Of a DNA stretch of 36,955 bases, positions 33,305-36,955 are shown one piece after another. The position numbers and the translations under genes are program-made. The stretch lies in the NCBI GenBank assembly GCA_964481885.1, contig CAYZUS010000019.1, forward strand, positions 1 to 36,955, read 5' to 3'. The stretch is from Fen731 sp964481885. GTDB taxonomy: Bacteria > Actinomycetota > Humimicrobiia > Humimicrobiales > Humimicrobiaceae. The first letter of the stretch is position 1, and each line of letters starts with the position of its first letter. The notes under the pieces are model-generated. The model was given only the letters and a program-made list of their open reading frames with translations. It searched no databases and was not told the DNA's origin.

Positions 33305-33514
33305 AGATTAAAACATTCAGATTAAAACAAAGCGTAATTATAAAAGGAGGCAATATGGANNNNNNNNNNNNNNNNNNNNNNNNNNNNNNNNNNNNNNNNN
33401 NNNNNNNNNNNNNNNNNNNNNNNNNNNNNNNNNNNNNNNNNNNNNNNNNNNNNNNNNNNAGATTAAAACATTCAGATTAAAACAAAGCGTAATTATAAAA
33501 GGAGGCAATATGGA
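33305..33514. other. assembly gap (100 N) with 55-bp duplicated flanks
   Basis: The N run is 33360-33459. The 55 bases before it (33305-33359) and after it (33460-33514) are identical, including the GGAGG site and the first bases of the DUF485 gene. As at the other duplicated gap, this suggests contigs overlapping by one 55-bp k-mer and no real missing sequence. The left copy therefore carries only a false start of the gene at 33355. Confidence 0.9.
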
Positions 33515-33860
33515 TCACGGCCCTGCAACCGAGTGGAAGGAAGACGCAAAAACCTCAAAAATAAAATCCAGGATAGGCATCTGGATGTTTTTGGGCTATT
33601 CAATTGTATATGCCGTCTTCATAATATTTAATGTTGTAAATCCAAAACTTATGGGTATGGATATCGGAATGGTAAATCTCGCTATAGTATTTGGTTTTGG
33701 TCTTATTGTGCTCGCACTTATTATGGCTGTGGTTTATAACGCATTATGCGGGCGGGTTGAGGAAAAAGCTTTAAAGATCGAAAAACTTGAAAAACTGGAG
33801 AAAAGGCACAGCGAGAAAATTCTGAGCGGGCAGATACACAAGGAAGGTGAGTCCAGATGA
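33510..33860 (+). CDS. DUF485 small membrane protein
   Basis: A 116-aa protein with two membrane helices (about 25-47 and 58-82) and a charged C-terminal coiled segment, the DUF485 layout. DUF485 genes usually sit directly before an acetate-type sodium:solute symporter gene and are thought to assist it. Here the ATGA overlap (33857-33860) couples it to the symporter. The GGAGG site at 33501-33505 supports the ATG at 33510. It is somewhat longer than the common 100-aa form because of the Lys/Glu-rich tail. Confidence 0.85.
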   Translation: MDHGPATEWKEDAKTSKIKSRIGIWMFLGYSIVYAVFIIFNVVNPKLMGMDIGMVNLAIVFGFGLIVLALIMAVVYNALCGRVEEKALKIEKLEKLEKRHSEKILSGQIHKEGESR

Positions 33861-35768
33861 AATACGATCCGTCAGTTTGGGCAATCATAATTTTTATTAG
33901 TTTTGTTGCTCTCGTGCTTTATATCTCCTGGTATTTTGCAAGGAGAGCCAGGACAGCAGAAGGGTATTTTGCTGCAGGAGGGAACATACACTGGGGTATT
34001 AACGGTATTGCTTTTGCCGGTGATTATCTCTCGGCCGCTTCTTTTCTTGGCATTGCAGGAATGATTGCAATAGCAGGATATGACGGTTTCCTGTATTCAA
34101 TTGGCTATCTTGCAGGCTGGATAGTTGCCCTTTTTGTCATAGCTGAGCCCATAAAGAGGCTTGGAAAATTTACTTTTGCCGATGCAATAGATGCAAAATT
34201 TAATTCAAAGGGCATAAAATTAATTGCCGCCATCAGCACCCTTGTGGTGTCGCTTTTTTATCTTATACCGCAGATGGTTGGCGCAGGGACACTTGTCACG
34301 CCACTGCTTGGGATGCCGCACTGGGTTGGCGTTCTTATTGTTGGGACAGTAGTTATAGTAATAGTTGCAACTGCAGGAATGGCTTCAACCACATATGTGC
34401 AGTTTATAAAAGGAGGCCTGCTGCTTGCTTTTTCGATTGCTCTTGTTATCACACTTTTTTCAAGAGGTTTTTCCACTTCACCTGATCAGGGAGGCAATGT
34501 TCCATACCATGAGCTTACCACGGTCCCTGTAACCGTAAGTGGAGAGAGTTTGGATATAGCAGATAAAAGCTACACTTTTTCAGAGCAATGGAAAGTTGAC
34601 AGTAAAGGCAAAACTCTTGTATTTGTTGAATTGTCAAAAGATGGGGCAAGTTCAATCTGGAAGCTTAATACTGAGAAGAATGTCCTTGAAGAAACCCTTA
34701 ATGTTATCACGATGGCAGACGGTAAAAAACTCTATAACGGTGGCACCATAAATGAGGAGAAATTTTACCAGGTTGGAAATCTTCTGGATATTGAAGGAGT
34801 AGCTCCGGCAAAAACCAATATGCTTGATCCGCTGACATTCTTTGGTATATTAAAGAACAGCACAGTGTTGCTTTGGAGCAAGCAGGCTGTCAAGGACAAT
34901 GACAGGACATTAACCATATACTATCAGAATCCGGTGAAAGGGGCCGAAGTATTAAAACCGGGAAGAATTTACAAACTGGATTCAGCCAAAGGTGCCACTT
35001 TGCCGGACAGGCTTGATTTTATTTCACTTATGCTGGCACTGTTTTTAGGTACTGCTGCATTGCCGCATATCTTAATCAGGTATTACACTGTGTCAAGCCC
35101 AACAGCTGCGCGCAAATCAACAATTGTAGCTATAGCCGCCATAGGGCTCTTTTATGTCCTGACGCTCTATATGGGGCTTGGGGCAATGACCAATGGTGTT
35201 ATCGATCTTACTAATGATAATATGTCGGCTCCTCTGCTCGCACGCTCATTCGGCATAATATTTTTTGCAATCATATCAGCAGTGGCATTTGCAACTGTAC
35301 TGGGAACGGTAAGCGGACTCATATGCGCATCCTCAGGTGCTGTTGCCCACGATATAATGGACAAATACATGGGCAAAAAAATGACTGACAGAAAGAAAGT
35401 CGCAGCAGGCAAGATTGCTGCCGTAGGCGTAGGTGTCCTTGCGATGATCCTCGGGGTTTTGTTTAAAAACATGAATGTGTCATTTTTGGTCGGCTGGGCA
35501 TTTGCCATTGCAGCCTCTGCAAATCTTCCGGCAATCCTTATGATACTTTTCTGGAAAAAGACTACGGCCAAAGGCGTTATTGCCTCCATATCTGTAGGAT
35601 TGATATCTGCCCTCACATTGATCCTGCTCTCCCAGAAGACTTTTAACGAGGTTTATAATCTGCCGAACTTAGTGGCTCCGATGCAGATAAACAACCCTGC
35701 AATATTTTCTGTACCTTTAAGTTTTCTGGTGCTGATTATTGTATCTCTGGTTACAAAATCAAAATCTG
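33857..35768 (+). CDS. sodium:solute symporter, ActP-like, 3' end in gap
   Basis: Sodium:solute symporter (SSS family) close to the acetate/monocarboxylate permease ActP and the VC_2705 type. Family landmarks: ARRARTAEGYFAAGGNIHWGINGIAFAGDYLSAASFLGIAG (about 29-70), IPQMVGAGTLV, and FLGTAALPHILIRYYTV (about 395-411). 637 codons are visible before the gap, already longer than the usual 550. The excess is a hydrophilic insertion of about 170 residues (about 206-380) between membrane helices, rich in beta-type and charged sequence. The last visible residues (SLVTKSKS) are near the expected C-terminus. Any extension across the Ns is unreliable. Coupled by ATGA overlap to DUF485. Confidence 0.9.
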
Positions 35769-35868
35769 NNNNNNNNNNNNNNNNNNNNNNNNNNNNNNNN
35801 NNNNNNNNNNNNNNNNNNNNNNNNNNNNNNNNNNNNNNNNNNNNNNNNNNNNNNNNNNNNNNNNNNNN
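35769..35868. other. assembly gap (100 N)
   Basis: Run of exactly 100 N near the 3' end of the symporter gene. Flanks are not duplicated. The size is unknown, so the frame after it cannot be tied to the frame before it. Confidence 0.99.
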
Positions 35869-35938
35869 TTTTATCCATGGGATCCCGATGCCTCCTTATC
35901 TGAAATTTATTTATAAAATAGTAAATTTTATTCTATAA
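35869..35938 (+). other. post-gap fragment, possible symporter tail
   Basis: Two frames are open from the gap edge: one ends at a TAA at 35914-35916 (residues YPWDPDASLSEIYL), the other at 35936-35938. Either could be the C-terminus of the symporter or of another gene lost in the gap; nothing here decides it. Confidence 0.3.
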
Positions 35939-36152
35939 TTTTATAATAATTGCAAATATAATAAAATTGTAATGGTTAATTAATTTTCTGTTTGAATTTT
36001 TAAAGAATGATTATTAAAAATTATATTCAAAAATAGCTCTTTAAAAATTTCTCTAAAAATGACTTTTCGATAATTTCACCATGAATTATTAGTCAGATAC
36101 TTTACTTTATTATAAGCGGCTCTTTAAAATTTTTTATAGTCAGGGAGGCAGA

Positions 36153-36593
36153 ATGTTAAAAGAATTTAAAAACTTTATAATGCGAGGTAATGTTGTTGAC
36201 CTTGCCATAGGCATAATAATCGGCGTTGCTTTCAGTGCCATTGTCAATTCTTTTGTAAATGACATCATAATGCCGCCTATCGGGTTGGGACTTGGAAAGG
36301 TTGATTTTTCAAACCTCTTTGCTGTTTTAAAACAGGGCAGCACCCCGGGGCCATATCTTTCACTTGCTGCTGCAAAAGCAGCAGGCGCGGTCACTTTAAA
36401 CTATGGCTTTTTTATAAATACCATTATAAGCTTTTTAATCATTGCGCTTGTCCTGTTCTTTATAGTAAAGGCAATGAATAAATTTAAGAAAAAAGAAGCA
36501 GTATCCACAAAGCCCTGTCCTTTCTGCTGCAGCTCCATAAGCATAAAGGCAACAAGGTGCCCGAACTGCACTTCAGAACTGAATCAACCGTAA
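36153..36593 (+). CDS. mscL: large-conductance mechanosensitive channel with zinc ribbon
   Basis: MscL, the pentameric stretch-activated channel that releases solutes on osmotic downshock. The N-terminal MLKEFKNFIMRGNVVDLAIGIIIGVAFSAIVNSFVNDIIMPP (helix S1 and TM1, residues 1-42) is highly typical; the periplasmic loop (about 45-85) and TM2 (about 86-108, GFFINTIISFLIIALVLFFIVKAMNK) follow. In place of the usual C-terminal helix there is a zinc ribbon with Cys122, Cys125/Cys126, Cys136 and Cys139. Length is 146 aa. A GGGAGG site lies just before the ATG at 36153. It is probably monocistronic, with AT-rich spacers on both sides. Confidence 0.95.
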   Translation: MLKEFKNFIMRGNVVDLAIGIIIGVAFSAIVNSFVNDIIMPPIGLGLGKVDFSNLFAVLKQGSTPGPYLSLAAAKAAGAVTLNYGFFINTIISFLIIALVLFFIVKAMNKFKKKEAVSTKPCPFCCSSISIKATRCPNCTSELNQP

Positions 36594-36656
36594 GAGATAT
36601 TTATTAACTATGGTCAGATTAAAAAAATTGTCATTTGCCAGAATCTGGGATAAACC

Positions 36657-36740
36657 AAGAGGCAGTGTACCGGTATGAATATGATATGTACGAATTACTA
36701 TGTTTAGTGGTAATTTTAGAGAAACGAAAGCCTCTTTTTA
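36657..36740 (+). terminator. possible long-loop hairpin after mscL
   Basis: AAGAGGC (36657-36663) can pair with GCCTCTT (36730-36736), followed by TTTA. The 66-nt loop is long, so this could be a terminator or the closing stem of a small structured RNA. No known RNA family was recognised. Confidence 0.25.
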
Positions 36741-36806
36741 ATATTTGATCAATGATTAATATAAAAATTGAATTGGTTACAAAACCAAAGTAAATGGAGG
36801 CTTAAA

Positions 36807-36955
36807 ATCAGTAATATATTTGTAAAAACAAACCGTAAAAAAATCCTCGCATGGGAAATGACCGGAATCCTTTTTATTTTTCTTTTCGGAGCCTCTCTTC
36901 ATTTTATATTTGCGTTAAGCGGAGATTTAAGGCCCGTGGCCATAATTGCAGCAGT
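36807..36955 (+). CDS. DUF6512-like membrane protein, 3'-truncated
   Basis: The start of a membrane protein cut by the window end. The frame reads KKILAWEMTGILFIFLFGAS, LHFIFALSGD and then AIIAAV, the pattern I associate with DUF6512 (WE...G...LHF...SG...). Function unknown. A clean GGAGG lies at 36796-36800, but no ATG, GTG or TTG follows at the right distance: the in-frame codon at the ideal spacing is ATC at 36807. The first ordinary start is the ATG at 36858, which would cut into the conserved WE motif. Either a rare ATC start or a base error is involved. Confidence 0.6.
   Translation, partial: MSNIFVKTNRKKILAWEMTGILFIFLFGASLHFIFALSGDLRPVAIIAA

Noticed and set aside
33857..35938. Symporter frame continuing through the gap to 35938
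   Set aside because: Gap length is a placeholder; two frames are open after it and neither can be joined with confidence.

Overview
This is a scaffold from an AT-rich bacterium (G+C looks to be in the high 30s % by eye; not counted), almost certainly from a short-read or metagenome assembly. Five 100-base N runs interrupt it, and two of them are flanked on both sides by the same exact 55-bp sequence, as contigs overlapping by one assembly k-mer would be. The best taxonomic clue is a CwlM-type pseudo-amidase just downstream of thioredoxin reductase. That pairing echoes the trxB-trxC-cwlM order of mycobacteria and points to a deep-branching, probably anaerobic, member of the Actinomycetota. A SigI/RsgI pair, better known from Bacillus and Clostridium, is also present. 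The phylum call is an inference from gene content.

Layout. 1-2600: 5'-truncated M3 oligopeptidase, apt (cut by a gap) and a DUF1844 protein, with a 72-bp tandem repeat after the peptidase. 2600-5600: a 34-aa RCKP-type zinc ribbon, an enlarged MobA-like nucleotidyltransferase, a formate/nitrite-type channel on the minus strand, and a ribbon-helix-helix protein with a near-consensus promoter. 5800-9560: trxB, cwlM, a lipoprotein and grpE (no dnaK or dnaJ beside it). 9700-14530: an envelope-stress block of LemA, TPM/YgcG protein, SigI, RsgI-like anti-sigma factor and a DUF4349 lipoprotein. 14800-18070: eno, surE and a YhaM-like exoribonuclease. 18230-20890: Dabb protein (minus), a long intergenic region with 39-bp tandem repeats, and a beta-CASP RNA nuclease. 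21070-24220: a cytosolic PAS3-GAF histidine kinase overlapping a receiver-HPt protein. 24550-28420: purH and an ABC-F ATPase, separated by a perfect 19-bp inverted repeat. 28740-32140: lon (minus) with a palindrome-rich control region, and a minimal zincin (minus). 32460-36955: conserved membrane protein, DUF485 plus acetate-type sodium:solute symporter, MscL with a zinc ribbon, and the start of a DUF6512 membrane protein.

How it fits together. Most genes are housekeeping: purine salvage and synthesis, glycolysis, thiol redox, proteostasis (GrpE, Lon, ABC-F) and RNA decay (YhaM, beta-CASP). The more distinctive parts are the cell-wall regulator CwlM, the membrane-stress sigma module, the split phosphorelay, and several regulatory-looking palindromes and minisatellite repeats. 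I see no rRNA, tRNA, CRISPR array, intact insertion sequence or phage genes. I did not find a clearly new defence or biosynthetic system. The most unusual items are the degenerate amidase, the LemA-TPM-SigI-RsgI block, the MobA-like protein with about 90 extra residues, and the lon operator region.
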